Part shown: positions 34,838-43,546 of the stretch, piece by piece
How positions within the stretch are numbered: the first letter of the stretch is position 1
Layout: each line of letters starts with the position of its first letter
Assembly: GCA_000773965.1 (NCBI GenBank)
Contig: JRUP01000045.1
Coordinates: 1-64,000 of the forward strand
DNA: 64,000 bases
Reading direction: 5' to 3'
DNA from: Enterobacter cancerogenus
GTDB lineage: Bacteria > Pseudomonadota > Gammaproteobacteria > Enterobacterales > Enterobacteriaceae
Position numbers and translations under genes: made by a program
Notes under the pieces: generated by a model
The model's input: the letters and a program-made list of their open reading frames with translations, nothing else
Told to the model about the DNA's origin: nothing
Databases searched by the model: none

Positions 34838-34865
34838 GAGCCCCTTATTATGGGGCTCAATTTTT
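34838..34865 (+). terminator. Intrinsic terminator after the SMC-like ATPase gene
   Basis: GAGCCCC and GGGGCTC form a perfect 7-bp stem with a 7-nt loop (TTATTAT), followed by AATTTTT, 8 bp after the stop. It is a textbook rho-independent terminator. Confidence 0.9.
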
Positions 34866-34966
34866 CAAAAAAATTAAAGCACTAATTTTATTATTTATCA
34901 AATAACTTACTGAAGATTATAAACATAGAATAAAGACTTCAGTATGTTTAGACATCCTTAAATACC

Positions 34967-36046
34967 TTATAATTCTTGTTCGACATCTTTTGTTTCAAAT
35001 GGGAACTCTGAACTAATTCGAGTCACTCTCAAAATCATTAACTTGCCTGAAAATTCACTGTCGGAAGTACCATTTTTAATTGAGTTAGATAAACTCCCCC
35101 ATGATACCGGCACATCAGGCAATAAATTAATTAATGATGAATTAAAACCCATATAAAACATATTTGACCTAGGGTATTTTTTAGGAACATATAAGTTAAG
35201 AGGATTTAACTGGCTTCCTTTTATTCTCGTTGGCATAATAACACCACACCATCCTTTATTAGTCCAACTAGAAGATACATACATTAACACAGCTCTTACA
35301 AGTCTGGCCCACTCCGGGTTTGACTTTAAATCTGCTCCTACTTGGTAGCTACTTACTGGCAACCCAGTTTTCAAACCAAGCAATATATCACCAGCAGATA
35401 TGTTACACCTTTCTGTCTTTTTTGATGGAGCCCCCATCCAATGACATCGCCAGTCTGGATTCTTAGAGTAAGATTTTCTTGCTGCCAGATAAAATGCATA
35501 GGGATATGGCTTACTTTGACTCAGGGGGTGAGGAAGATTAAACAAAGAAGTGTAACAACTCTTATTCTTAAGCATAAAAGAAGGCCATTTACTATAAAGT
35601 TCAAACTCCTTTTTTGAAGATTCTCCAGAGGTTACAGTTACTTTGGGAAGACGCAATTTATTTCCAGTGATTTTAGCTTGAATAATTACAGCACGTTCTT
35701 CACCCACACTTATAAATTTTCTCTCCTTATCAATGATTTGATTGCTGTAGATAAGTAAGGCGTCACCGAGTTCTACTTTTGGTAAATTTAGCGCTGGAGG
35801 AAATGCAACCAGTGGTTTCTTATCAATCCAGCCGGCCTCAACAATATAATAATGAGAATGCAGGCCACCAGTTGAATTTTTATCTGCCATAATAAATAAC
35901 TGAGCCAGATTTTTTAGGTAGTCTGAATCAAAAAGAGATGCGAACTGGTGTAACTCGTGCGAATTTGTAGTTCGATGTGCCTGTCTCTTAAAGTGATTAC
36001 GAGCAATTCTGTTTATCAGAATGTCTAATATTTTTGCTTCACGCAT
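34967..36046 (-). CDS. Unknown island protein with a possible PD-(D/E)XK-type motif
   Basis: A 359-aa protein without a family I recognise. Residues about 92-125 show VELGDALLIY then EERAVIIQAKIT, an acidic-D...QxK arrangement similar to restriction-like nucleases that carry QAK in the second strand. The rest has several Trp/Tyr-rich segments (NPDWRCHWMGAPS, SSSWTNKGWCGVIMP) but no zinc site or helix-turn-helix. AGGAG lies 7 nt before the ATG at 36046. It is convergent with the ATPase gene and downstream of the integrase. A defence role is suggested by context only. Confidence 0.6.
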   Translation of the reverse strand: MREAKILDILINRIARNHFKRQAHRTTNSHELHQFASLFDSDYLKNLAQLFIMADKNSTGGLHSHYYIVEAGWIDKKPLVAFPPALNLPKVELGDALLIYSNQIIDKERKFISVGEERAVIIQAKITGNKLRLPKVTVTSGESSKKEFELYSKWPSFMLKNKSCYTSLFNLPHPLSQSKPYPYAFYLAARKSYSKNPDWRCHWMGAPSKKTERCNISAGDILLGLKTGLPVSSYQVGADLKSNPEWARLVRAVLMYVSSSWTNKGWCGVIMPTRIKGSQLNPLNLYVPKKYPRSNMFYMGFNSSLINLLPDVPVSWGSLSNSIKNGTSDSEFSGKLMILRVTRISSEFPFETKDVEQEL

Positions 36047-36248
36047 CGTCTGCTCCTTTGTAATTTTAAAAATTAACACTCATCGGATGGTGCATGTGAG
36101 TATGACAAAAAGTTTGCAATTCCTTAGATCTTAGTATTCGATGTAAATAACATAGTGCAAAAACTAAGTCTTACTACACTCGCCATGTTCAATCATGTTG
36201 TAACATTTGATGCCCAAACCTTAGTCATCACAACAACCTTATGTTTTT

Positions 36249-38177
36249 CTATACGCTTTTGTTGCTCTGTTTAATCCGTAGCGCATCAGCTACAGCAACC
36301 ACACCATCTTCGCAAACAAATGGAGCAACTTCCGGTAGCTCTAACGTAACGCTCTCAAGCACAGTATAAAGAGCCGCTGGTGGATGATCTTTGATATATC
36401 GGTTCTCTGTCTCGCCAGAACTGCGGATATGTCCAACAATCTGCGCACGCGTCTCGCTGTCGATTCCTGCTTGTTTGAGCCTGGTTGAAAACGTGTGACG
36501 GAATGAATGGAAAGATTTCTTACTACCCTTTTCAAATCCTAAGTGCACTTTCAGCAACGAACGGTTAAACCAGTCCGAAGCCTTATCTCCGTATCCTTTT
36601 ACAAAGTGGTAAGGAAGCTCAGGAAATAAACGCGCATGACCTGCTTTCTTCAATGCTTCGCAATAGCGGATTAATCCAAGTTTGATCAATGTCGGATGCA
36701 ACGGTATTTTTCTTCGTGAATTAATCGTTTTCAGTGACTGATCAACACGCTCGTTGCTGATTTCAAAGAAATAAAATCCGGCCGCATCCTGCTTAATATC
36801 ATCCAGATGAAGCTGGCATAACTCATTAATCCTTGCTCCGGTAAAGAATCCGATGAGTGGCAACCAGTAATGAAATGCACGGTAATGATGGAAGCGTCCC
36901 CCGCTATTTCTATCCACAGTTCCACGTTTAAACCAAGGGCGGTTAAAAATAGCGTGCAAATCCTCATCAGTGAAATCAGCTTTGAAGTCCTGATCCACCT
37001 TTTCATTTTCTACAGGTGCGAAGAATTGATTCGCAGGAGACTTAATAAAAATACCTTCTCCATCTGCCCACCTGAAAGCTTCGAAGATAACCCGCATATA
37101 TTTACGAACGGTGTTATCGCTCATTAGAGGGTCGCCATTCTCTCTTGCTTTAACCATCAACTCATGAATGTCATTGATTCTGTATCGGATTTTAGCTAAA
37201 TCACGCCGTGCAGGTATCGACCTTAGCAAGCTCTCATACTCACGGAGATAGTCACGATCTACTTTTACAAGCTTTGGATCACCCATGACTTCAACCAGTA
37301 GGCTAAAACCTTCCCGGACTCGATTCTCTGCCTTTTCCGTGAATTTCCCCCCGCGCTTGTAGCGAATATATTTTTCACATAACTCGCTTATTTTCACTGG
37401 GTAGTATTTACGATTTACATACTCATTCTCCGGCAATGATGGGGACAATATTGCAGTGGATATTGCTTTTGGCTTCTCAGTAGTTGCAGGAGATAGTGAG
37501 GGGCTATATGACAGCCAAAAAAATCGTAAGCGCTCGGCTTGCACACGATGAATCATTAGTGAACCAGGCGAGACTTCGACACCGGGAAAGTCAACGAACC
37601 ATGCAGCTTTGGATGAAGCCTCTGAGGATTTAAACACGGTTTCTGCTTCCAGCGGCTCGCCAGCGACCATCTGACGTAATATACGTGATGAAACCAAGGA
37701 CTGAACATAACCGCTCAGAGAACCTCTGATCCCGATGTTAATGGCACTATCGACGATAAATCCAGAAGCCTCAGGATCATCCTTATCAACGAGTGAAAGA
37801 TCTTCTACATAGTAGGCAGGACGCCTATCAGCAAGCCAAAAAAGCGGGATATTCGTATCAAGTAGTCGCTGCGCCACTTGTTGCAGGGAAGCGCTCGTTA
37901 AACCACAAAATTCAGAGAGGCTGATCATTCCTTCTCCAGCCAAAGCAGGTGCACTGCTTACCAACTTTTCTCTATCCAATTTTTGATACTCACCCAAACA
38001 TCGCTGCCAGACAGCCAATAGGACTACGGCAATCGCTCGCGCTTTTCTGATGTCGTTTGTTTCTGTTGAAGCGTGAATCTCACGCTGTCCCGTGTAGAGA
38101 CGGTATCGGGCGGGAACTGCAATACGGACAACATAAATACCGCTGCTACGGCGATACAGATTATCACGTTGAGCCAT
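36249..38177 (-). CDS. Large tyrosine-type site-specific integrase
   Basis: A 642-aa tyrosine recombinase. The N-terminus RRSSGIYVVRIAVPARYRLY is the short DNA-binding domain (DUF6538-like) of large island integrases. A core-binding domain precedes the catalytic domain, which has FFTGARINELCQLHLDDI (first Arg), HSFRHTFSTRL at about 557 (HxxR), IVGHIRSS, and the nucleophile in ENRYIKD (Tyr about 594). The ATG at 38177 is favoured by the family start (MAQRDNLYRR) and an AGAGG site. It lies about 100 bp inside the right attachment core, as expected for a gene that moves its own island. Confidence 0.92.
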   Translation of the reverse strand: MAQRDNLYRRSSGIYVVRIAVPARYRLYTGQREIHASTETNDIRKARAIAVVLLAVWQRCLGEYQKLDREKLVSSAPALAGEGMISLSEFCGLTSASLQQVAQRLLDTNIPLFWLADRRPAYYVEDLSLVDKDDPEASGFIVDSAINIGIRGSLSGYVQSLVSSRILRQMVAGEPLEAETVFKSSEASSKAAWFVDFPGVEVSPGSLMIHRVQAERLRFFWLSYSPSLSPATTEKPKAISTAILSPSLPENEYVNRKYYPVKISELCEKYIRYKRGGKFTEKAENRVREGFSLLVEVMGDPKLVKVDRDYLREYESLLRSIPARRDLAKIRYRINDIHELMVKARENGDPLMSDNTVRKYMRVIFEAFRWADGEGIFIKSPANQFFAPVENEKVDQDFKADFTDEDLHAIFNRPWFKRGTVDRNSGGRFHHYRAFHYWLPLIGFFTGARINELCQLHLDDIKQDAAGFYFFEISNERVDQSLKTINSRRKIPLHPTLIKLGLIRYCEALKKAGHARLFPELPYHFVKGYGDKASDWFNRSLLKVHLGFEKGSKKSFHSFRHTFSTRLKQAGIDSETRAQIVGHIRSSGETENRYIKDHPPAALYTVLESVTLELPEVAPFVCEDGVVAVADALRIKQSNKSV

Positions 38178-38194
38178 CGGCTGTATGACCTCTA

Positions 38195-38213
38195 TGTAGT
38201 AGAGGCTACGCGA
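38195..38213. repeat. Right copy of the direct repeat near the island end
   Basis: TGTAGTAGAGGCTACGCGA, the partner of the repeat at 26559-26577. It overlaps the region just upstream of the integrase start, where it could also serve integrase autoregulation. Confidence 0.5.
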
Positions 38214-38264
38214 TTTCACTCTAAATGAATTTAATGTTAATTAAATCAATAAAATATAAGTGAA

Positions 38265-38283
38265 TGGTGCCGATAATAGGAGT
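38265..38283 (-). repeat. Right attachment junction with tRNA-Thr acceptor end
   Basis: On the minus strand this reads ACTCCTATTATCGGCACCA, the exact 3' end of a thrW-type tRNA-Thr including CCA. It is preceded by GGTATGGATGAA, which is not tRNA. It complements the T-arm half found at the left end. Confidence 0.8.
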
Positions 38284-38509
38284 TTCATCCATACCCGGCA
38301 TTAATAACTGAAAGAAAAACTATATGTAACCGAAATAACTGCATGAAAACCCGCCTGATTACCTATTAGATTAAACCTATAGGCATGCCCGCAATTCGAA
38401 TTTAAACTCATCATCCCGTTTTTTAAGGAATTTGGTTTTCCTATAAGGACTAAAATTCTACGACCTCTTCCCTCTCGGGTAAGGTTCGATATCCAGAGGG
38501 TACTTGGGC
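38284..38509. other. Chromosomal flank and phytase upstream region
   Basis: A gap of about 226 bp between the island end and the phosphatase gene. It probably holds the phosphatase promoter. No tRNA, repeat or clear operator is visible. An open frame here on the minus strand is not supported as a gene. Confidence 0.45.
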
Positions 38510-39793
38510 ATGAACGCATGTAGAAATCAAATTAACGCAGGCCTGTTGATTGCCGGTACGTTGTGGATGAGCGCCTCACCGGCACATGCGGAAGCTCAGT
38601 ATCAGCTGGAAAAGGTAGTGGAACTGAGCCGACATGGTATTCGCCCGCCCACGCCCGGCAACCGCAAAGAGATTGAAGCGGCAACCCAGCGCCCGTGGAC
38701 AATCTGGACCACACACGATGGCGAGTTGACCGGGCACGGCTATGCCGCCGTGGTGAACAAGGGCCACTGGGAAGGCGACCATTATCGCCAACTTGGATTG
38801 CTGGCCTCAGGCTGTCCACAGGCGCAGGAGGTGTATGTTCGCGCCAGCCCATTGCAGCGTACCCGCGCCACTGCCCAGGCACTGGTGGATGGTGCATTTC
38901 CAGGCTGTGGCGTTACGGTGCATCACGTGGCGGGTGAGGATGATCCCTTGTTCCAGACCGAAGCGTTCCCGGCCACCAATACCGATCCCGCACAACAACT
39001 TGCCGCCGTGACCGCTACGACGGGGAATCTGGTGGCTCGTCAGCAGGCGCTACAACCTGCCGTTCAGGCATTAAAAAGTGCTGTCTGTCAGCCAGGCAGC
39101 GATTGCTCGGTCTTTGACAAACCGTGGCAGATCAAGCAGAGCAAGAGCGGCAAGACCTATGTGCAGGGATTGAGTGTTCTTGCCAGCATGGTGGAGACGT
39201 TGCGTCTGGGCTGGAGTGAGAACCTGCCGGCAGATCAACTGGCCTGGGGCAATATCACCCACTCCACACAGATAACCGCTGTATTACCGTTGTTAACCGC
39301 CAATTACGATCTCAGCAACGACGTACTGTATACCGCGAAAAAGCGTGGATCCATTCTGCTGAATGAGATGATTCAGAGTGTTGAGCAGGGTGTCAGCCCT
39401 GTTTCAGATGCCGTGCCGGATGCCCGCTGGCTGCTGTTTGTCGCACATGACACTAACATCGCGATGGTGCGCACGTTGATGGGCTTCACCTGGACTTTGC
39501 CGGGTTACACGCGCGGGAATATTCCGCCCGGCAGTAGCCTGGTGTTTGAACGCTGGCGCGATAAGCAGAGTGGCGAGCGATGGCTGCATGTTTACTTCCA
39601 GGCACAAAGCCTCGATGACCTGCGTCGTCTGCAGTCTGTCGATCAAGCGCATCCGCTGTTGCGTGAAGAGTGGCGAACGCCTGACTGTCGGGTCACCGAG
39701 GTGGGTACGCTTTGTCCAATGGCATCCACGTTAGCGAAATTCGGTCAGCAACTTGATCCTACCGCCATTACGCCGATCAGTTACGCGCCATAA
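38510..39793 (+). CDS. Periplasmic histidine acid phosphatase (AppA/phytase-like)
   Basis: A 427-aa enzyme with a signal peptide (ends SPAHA-EAQ). The histidine acid phosphatase signature RHGIRPPT supplies the phosphate-accepting His, and the proton donor motif is VAHDTN. RHG with HDTN fits AppA-type phytases better than glucose-1-phosphatase (RHNLR/HDSN). At least six Cys after the signal peptide allow the usual disulfides. AGAGGG lies 9 nt before the ATG at 38510, preferred over the TTG at 38504. The last 17 bp overlap the convergent LysR gene. It likely releases phosphate from phytate or phosphomonoesters. Confidence 0.88.
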   Translation: MNACRNQINAGLLIAGTLWMSASPAHAEAQYQLEKVVELSRHGIRPPTPGNRKEIEAATQRPWTIWTTHDGELTGHGYAAVVNKGHWEGDHYRQLGLLASGCPQAQEVYVRASPLQRTRATAQALVDGAFPGCGVTVHHVAGEDDPLFQTEAFPATNTDPAQQLAAVTATTGNLVARQQALQPAVQALKSAVCQPGSDCSVFDKPWQIKQSKSGKTYVQGLSVLASMVETLRLGWSENLPADQLAWGNITHSTQITAVLPLLTANYDLSNDVLYTAKKRGSILLNEMIQSVEQGVSPVSDAVPDARWLLFVAHDTNIAMVRTLMGFTWTLPGYTRGNIPPGSSLVFERWRDKQSGERWLHVYFQAQSLDDLRRLQSVDQAHPLLREEWRTPDCRVTEVGTLCPMASTLAKFGQQLDPTAITPISYAP

Positions 39794-40688
39794 CGCAAAC
39801 CTGTTTCACCACGCCGCGCAACCAGCGATGCGCGGCATCATTCTCCAGTCGAGGGTGCCACATTTGTGACACGGTCATTTCCGGCGTGGCAAAGGGCAAC
39901 TCAACCATCGCTAACGCCTGGCTGTGAGCGATCAATGGGTGATGTGCAACCAGCGAACGGGGCACCAGCGCCAGCCAATCCGAATCGACCACCAGCGCCA
40001 CAGCGGCAGAGAAAGCCGGCACAACAGCAACAACCTTGCGCTGCAATCCGGCTTGCTCAATGGCGTCATGGATCGGTCCACCCCGTTCTGCGCGACGAGA
40101 TGCCACAATATGGCCAAATCGGGCCAATTGGGTGATGTCCATCTGTTGTGTCAAAGGATGGTCCGCGCGCACCACGCCGACAAAACGATCGCGAAACAGC
40201 GCCTGCAAGCGGATTTCAGGCCCCATATTGCCGAGCACACCAATCTCTATATCAATGCTGCCATCACGCAATTCACGATCACTTTTCTCCGGCTTTGCCA
40301 CAAAGACCAACTCGACCTTCGGTGCCTGCGCGGTCACCGCAGCAATCAGCGCACTGCCAAACGCTTCGACAAAGCCTTCGTTGGTGCGCAATGTAAAACA
40401 GCGATCCAGCTGAGCCAAATCGAGGATTTCCGCATCAGGGCTGAGCACCGCGTGCGCTTCTTGCAGCGTGCGGTGCGTCCGTTCACGCATCGCTTCCGCA
40501 TAAGGGGTCAGCACCATCTGCCGACCAGCCCGCACCAATAACGCATCGCCAGTCACATTTCGCAGACGGCCCAGCGTGCGGCTCATCGCCGATTCGCTCA
40601 GGTTGAGTTTGCGAGCGGCACCCACCACGCTGCCGGTAGTGAGCAGCGCGTCGAGCGCCGTGAGTAAATTCAGATCGGTGGTGTTCAT
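39777..40688 (-). CDS. LysR-family transcriptional regulator
   Basis: A 303-aa LysR protein. Winged-helix residues are LLTTGSVVGAARKLNLSESA and MSRTLGRLRNVTGDALLVRA, as in the NodD/LeuO-like subgroup that starts TDLNLLTALDALL. AGGA lies 8 nt before the ATG at 40688. It is divergent from the SDR at 40821, its most likely target. Confidence 0.93.
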   Translation of the reverse strand: MNTTDLNLLTALDALLTTGSVVGAARKLNLSESAMSRTLGRLRNVTGDALLVRAGRQMVLTPYAEAMRERTHRTLQEAHAVLSPDAEILDLAQLDRCFTLRTNEGFVEAFGSALIAAVTAQAPKVELVFVAKPEKSDRELRDGSIDIEIGVLGNMGPEIRLQALFRDRFVGVVRADHPLTQQMDITQLARFGHIVASRRAERGGPIHDAIEQAGLQRKVVAVVPAFSAAVALVVDSDWLALVPRSLVAHHPLIAHSQALAMVELPFATPEMTVSQMWHPRLENDAAHRWLRGVVKQVCVMARN

Positions 40689-40820
40689 GGTCATTATCCT
40701 GCTGGATGTCGGGCGACATAACAAGGCGTTTAGTGCAGGTTATCACTGCACAAGCTGCGTGTTCCGCCTCCCCTCACTCCGCGCTAGACTTTTCTCTTCA
40801 ACTCAACTGAGGAACACAGG

Positions 40821-41501
40821 ATGAAAACATTATTGATTGGCGCGTCACGCGGGTTGGGATTCGCACTGGCAGAAACCATGCTACAGCGAGGCTATCAGGT
40901 TGTGGCCACCGGGCGAGCCCATTCTACCGATAAACTGTCGCAGCTGGCTGCGCGCTATCCGCAACAGCTGACGGTAGAAACGGTGGATATTACGGACCCC
41001 GAGCAGGTTAGCGCCCTGCATCAACGTCTGGCGGACACGGAGTTTGACATGCTGTTCGTCAATGCCGGAGTAAAAAATGACGATCGGGAAACCATTGCCG
41101 ACGTTTCAACCGAGGAGTTCACCCGTGTCATGGTGACCAATGCGCTCAGCCCACTGCGCGTGATCGAAACCTTTAAAGATCGGGTAAGCGCCAGCGGCAC
41201 GATTGCAGTGATGTCTTCCGGTCAGGGCAGTCTCACCAACAATACCAATGGCAATTACGAGGTGTATCGCGGGAGTAAAGCAGCGCTGAATATGTTTATG
41301 CGCAGCTTTGCCGCACGCCACCAGGATGCGCGTACCTTGCTGTTAATGGCGCCGGGCTGGGTGCAGACCGATATGGGCGGGCCGGAAGCTCGCCTCACCA
41401 TCGATGAAAGTATCCCCAATCTGCTTAACACCATGGAGGCGTATGCGGGCCGCACCGGGCTGCATTATCTCGATTACCTCGGCCGCGTCGTGCCGTGGTG
41501 A
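40821..41501 (+). CDS. Short-chain dehydrogenase (C-factor-like SDR)
   Basis: A 226-aa SDR. It has GASRGLGFALAE (cofactor loop), FVNAGVKNDD (NAG), VMSSGQGSL (Ser) and YRGSKAALNMFMRSFA (YxxxK). The last part, GWVQTDMGGPEARLTIDES, matches the CsgA/YdfG-like subgroup. A GAGGAACACAGG stretch precedes the ATG. It is regulated presumably by the divergent LysR gene. Its 3' flank is the tandem-repeat tract. Confidence 0.9.
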   Translation: MKTLLIGASRGLGFALAETMLQRGYQVVATGRAHSTDKLSQLAARYPQQLTVETVDITDPEQVSALHQRLADTEFDMLFVNAGVKNDDRETIADVSTEEFTRVMVTNALSPLRVIETFKDRVSASGTIAVMSSGQGSLTNNTNGNYEVYRGSKAALNMFMRSFAARHQDARTLLLMAPGWVQTDMGGPEARLTIDESIPNLLNTMEAYAGRTGLHYLDYLGRVVPW

Positions 41502-41533
41502 AGTCAAAGGGATGCGCCGGACGCTGCAGCCCG

Positions 41534-41685
<152 letters not shown>

Positions 41686-41694
41686 AACGCCAGA

Positions 41695-42618
41695 CTAAAT
41701 CTTCCTCTGCAGCAGACTGCACAAAGTCTCCCGCAGCCAGCGGTTTGCCGGATCGTCTTGCTGGGCGTTATGCCATAGCAAAGACAGTTCGTAGTCCGGC
41801 ATCTCAACCGGCACCGGCGCAGCATTCAAGCCATAGCGTTGGCACCATGCAGGAGCCAGCCCTTGCGGCACCGTGGCGAACAGCGGCAACTGCTGGAGTA
41901 GCAGCGGTAAGCTGGAAAAGTGCGGCGTGACATAGCGTACACGTCTGGATTTACCCAGGCGCTGCAGAGCATGGTCAAGGGCACTTTCGCTGGCGCCGCG
42001 ATAAGACACCAGCGCATGCTGATGACCGACAAACTGAGCCAGTGTAAGGCGTTCCAGTGCAATTTGCTGGCGGCTCCACACGGTGCGAAAACCCGCCGGG
42101 CCGATTTTCTCGCGGGTTAAGTCACGACTAACTTCATTCCCAACGGTGATCACCACATCCGCCTGCTGCTGCTCCATCAACGGAATCGCCTGCCAGGGAT
42201 CGGCTGCCACCACATGGATGTCGATGTCCGGTGCATAGCTGGCCAGTTCTGATAACAAATCAGCCATCAGCCACTGCTCCAGCCAGTCGCTCATGCCAAT
42301 GCGAAAACGGCGAGTATCACGCTGTGGATCAAATGTTTCGGGGGTGAAAATCACCCGATGCAGCCCCTGCATCAGCGGTGCGAACTGCTGCACTAATTGC
42401 TCGGCACGCGGCGTCGGTGTCATACCGTATGAAGTGCGGATAAACAGCGCATCATCGAACATCTCACGCAGCCTTTTCAGGGCGGCACTCACCGCTGGCT
42501 GGCCGAGGTAAAGGCGATTGGCGGCCTGCGTCACGCTACGCACTTCGTACATCACCATCAACACAATCAGCAGATTGAGATCGATACGCGAGAAATCATT
42601 TTCATTGATGTTTTTCAT
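41695..42618 (-). CDS. LysR-family transcriptional regulator
   Basis: A 307-aa LysR protein starting MKNINENDFSRIDLNLLIVL, with the winged helix SVTQAANRLYLGQPAVSAAL then KRLREMFDDALF. The upstream open frame to 42888 is not supported, since the family start is at 42618. It is divergent from the MBL-fold hydrolase/amidase pair, which it probably controls. Its stop abuts the tandem-repeat tract. Confidence 0.93.
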   Translation of the reverse strand: MKNINENDFSRIDLNLLIVLMVMYEVRSVTQAANRLYLGQPAVSAALKRLREMFDDALFIRTSYGMTPTPRAEQLVQQFAPLMQGLHRVIFTPETFDPQRDTRRFRIGMSDWLEQWLMADLLSELASYAPDIDIHVVAADPWQAIPLMEQQQADVVITVGNEVSRDLTREKIGPAGFRTVWSRQQIALERLTLAQFVGHQHALVSYRGASESALDHALQRLGKSRRVRYVTPHFSSLPLLLQQLPLFATVPQGLAPAWCQRYGLNAAPVPVEMPDYELSLLWHNAQQDDPANRWLRETLCSLLQRKI

Positions 42619-42720
42619 GATTTTAATCGATTTAAATAATGTTCTGCGCCTCAGTATAGTGACTTTCAACTTACTGTCACGGACGCTGTTGAACGCGTCC
42701 TCTAGCAAGTGGAGCACAGC

Positions 42721-43542
42721 ATGAACATTCAGGTAGGCGAGTGCCGGGTTGAAAAAATCACTGAGCAGCGCGCCGCTTTTCCATTTGGTGCGCTGTTTAA
42801 AGCACATCGCACCGAAATGAGTGACGCCTTTGCCGAACAACCTGCAGAGGTCTCGATTCACAGCTGGGTGGTGCGCACCGCTGATCACACCATTCTGATT
42901 GATACCGCAACCGGCAATGGGCGCAACCGCGATAACAAACCGTTATTCCACCAGTTGAATACGCCTTACGCCGACAATCTGGCACGGGCAGGCGTGGATC
43001 CTGCTGAAGTGACATTGGTATTGATGACGCATATCCATACCGATCATGTTGGCTGGAATACGCACTGGGTGGACGGTAAATGGCAGCCATTGTTCCCCAA
43101 CGCGCGTTATGTCTGCTCGGCGGTGGAATTGCAGCACTGCCAGAACGATCCCGCCAGCCAGGAACTGTATCGCGACAGTATTCTGCCGCTCATCGAGCGC
43201 GGCCAATTGCAGACCATCGATGTACAGGACTCCCCGCTGTTCGCCGGCGTGCTGCGCTATATTTCCACGCCGGGTCACAGCATCGATCACGCGTCGATTG
43301 TGCTGGAAAGCCAGGACGAGTATGCGATTTTCCCGGGTGATGTGATGCACCATCCTGTGCAGTTTCAACACCCGCACTGGAACTCGCTGTTCTGTGAAGA
43401 TCTTCCGCTCGCCATGGCATCGCGACAACGCGTTATAGACTGGTGCCAGCAACATCAGGCAATCTGGTTCAGTTCCCATTTTCACAGCAGCTCTTTGGGC
43501 CGTGTTGCGCCTGATGGGCAATGGACTCCAATCGAGGATTGA
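42721..43542 (+). CDS. MBL-fold metallo-hydrolase
   Basis: A 273-aa metallo-beta-lactamase-fold hydrolase. The metal site motif is MTHIHTDHVGWN (HxHxDH), with STPGHSIDHASI and FPGDVMHHPVQF providing the further His and bridging Asp. The pattern is of the AHL-lactonase/AttM-like subgroup, but lactonase activity is not proven. GGAG precedes the ATG at 42721. It is 4 bp before the amidase start and probably in one operon, so together they may open or hydrolyse an amide- or ester-bearing compound. Confidence 0.85.
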   Translation: MNIQVGECRVEKITEQRAAFPFGALFKAHRTEMSDAFAEQPAEVSIHSWVVRTADHTILIDTATGNGRNRDNKPLFHQLNTPYADNLARAGVDPAEVTLVLMTHIHTDHVGWNTHWVDGKWQPLFPNARYVCSAVELQHCQNDPASQELYRDSILPLIERGQLQTIDVQDSPLFAGVLRYISTPGHSIDHASIVLESQDEYAIFPGDVMHHPVQFQHPHWNSLFCEDLPLAMASRQRVIDWCQQHQAIWFSSHFHSSSLGRVAPDGQWTPIED

Positions 43543-43546
43543 CCGG

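Larger units (their letters stand above)
26479..38283. mobile_element. Integrative genomic island with thrW-type tRNA attP halves
   Basis: The two boundaries share AGGAGT on the + strand (26479-26484 and 38278-38283). Just inside the left core lies the reverse complement of the anticodon-to-T-arm part of E. coli-type thrW tRNA-Thr (to about 26508). Just inside the right core lies the acceptor end with CCA (TGGTGCCGATAAT, 38265-38277). Joining the inside ends rebuilds about 42 contiguous nt of the tRNA 3' half. The outside ends join as an unrelated site. The interior is markedly AT-rich, begins with a tyrosine integrase next to the right end, and carries several defence-type genes. Confidence 0.85.

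Noticed and set aside
26461..38300. A 25-codon gene restored at the empty site (MPGMDETPETIPPMLMSDKN...)
   Set aside because: Joining the outer flanks gives an open frame, but it is too short, lacks a clear ribosome site, and may be chance.
38510..39793. Glucose-1-phosphatase (agp)
   Set aside because: The motif is RHGIRPPT with HDTN, as in phytases. Agp has RHNLR and HDSN.
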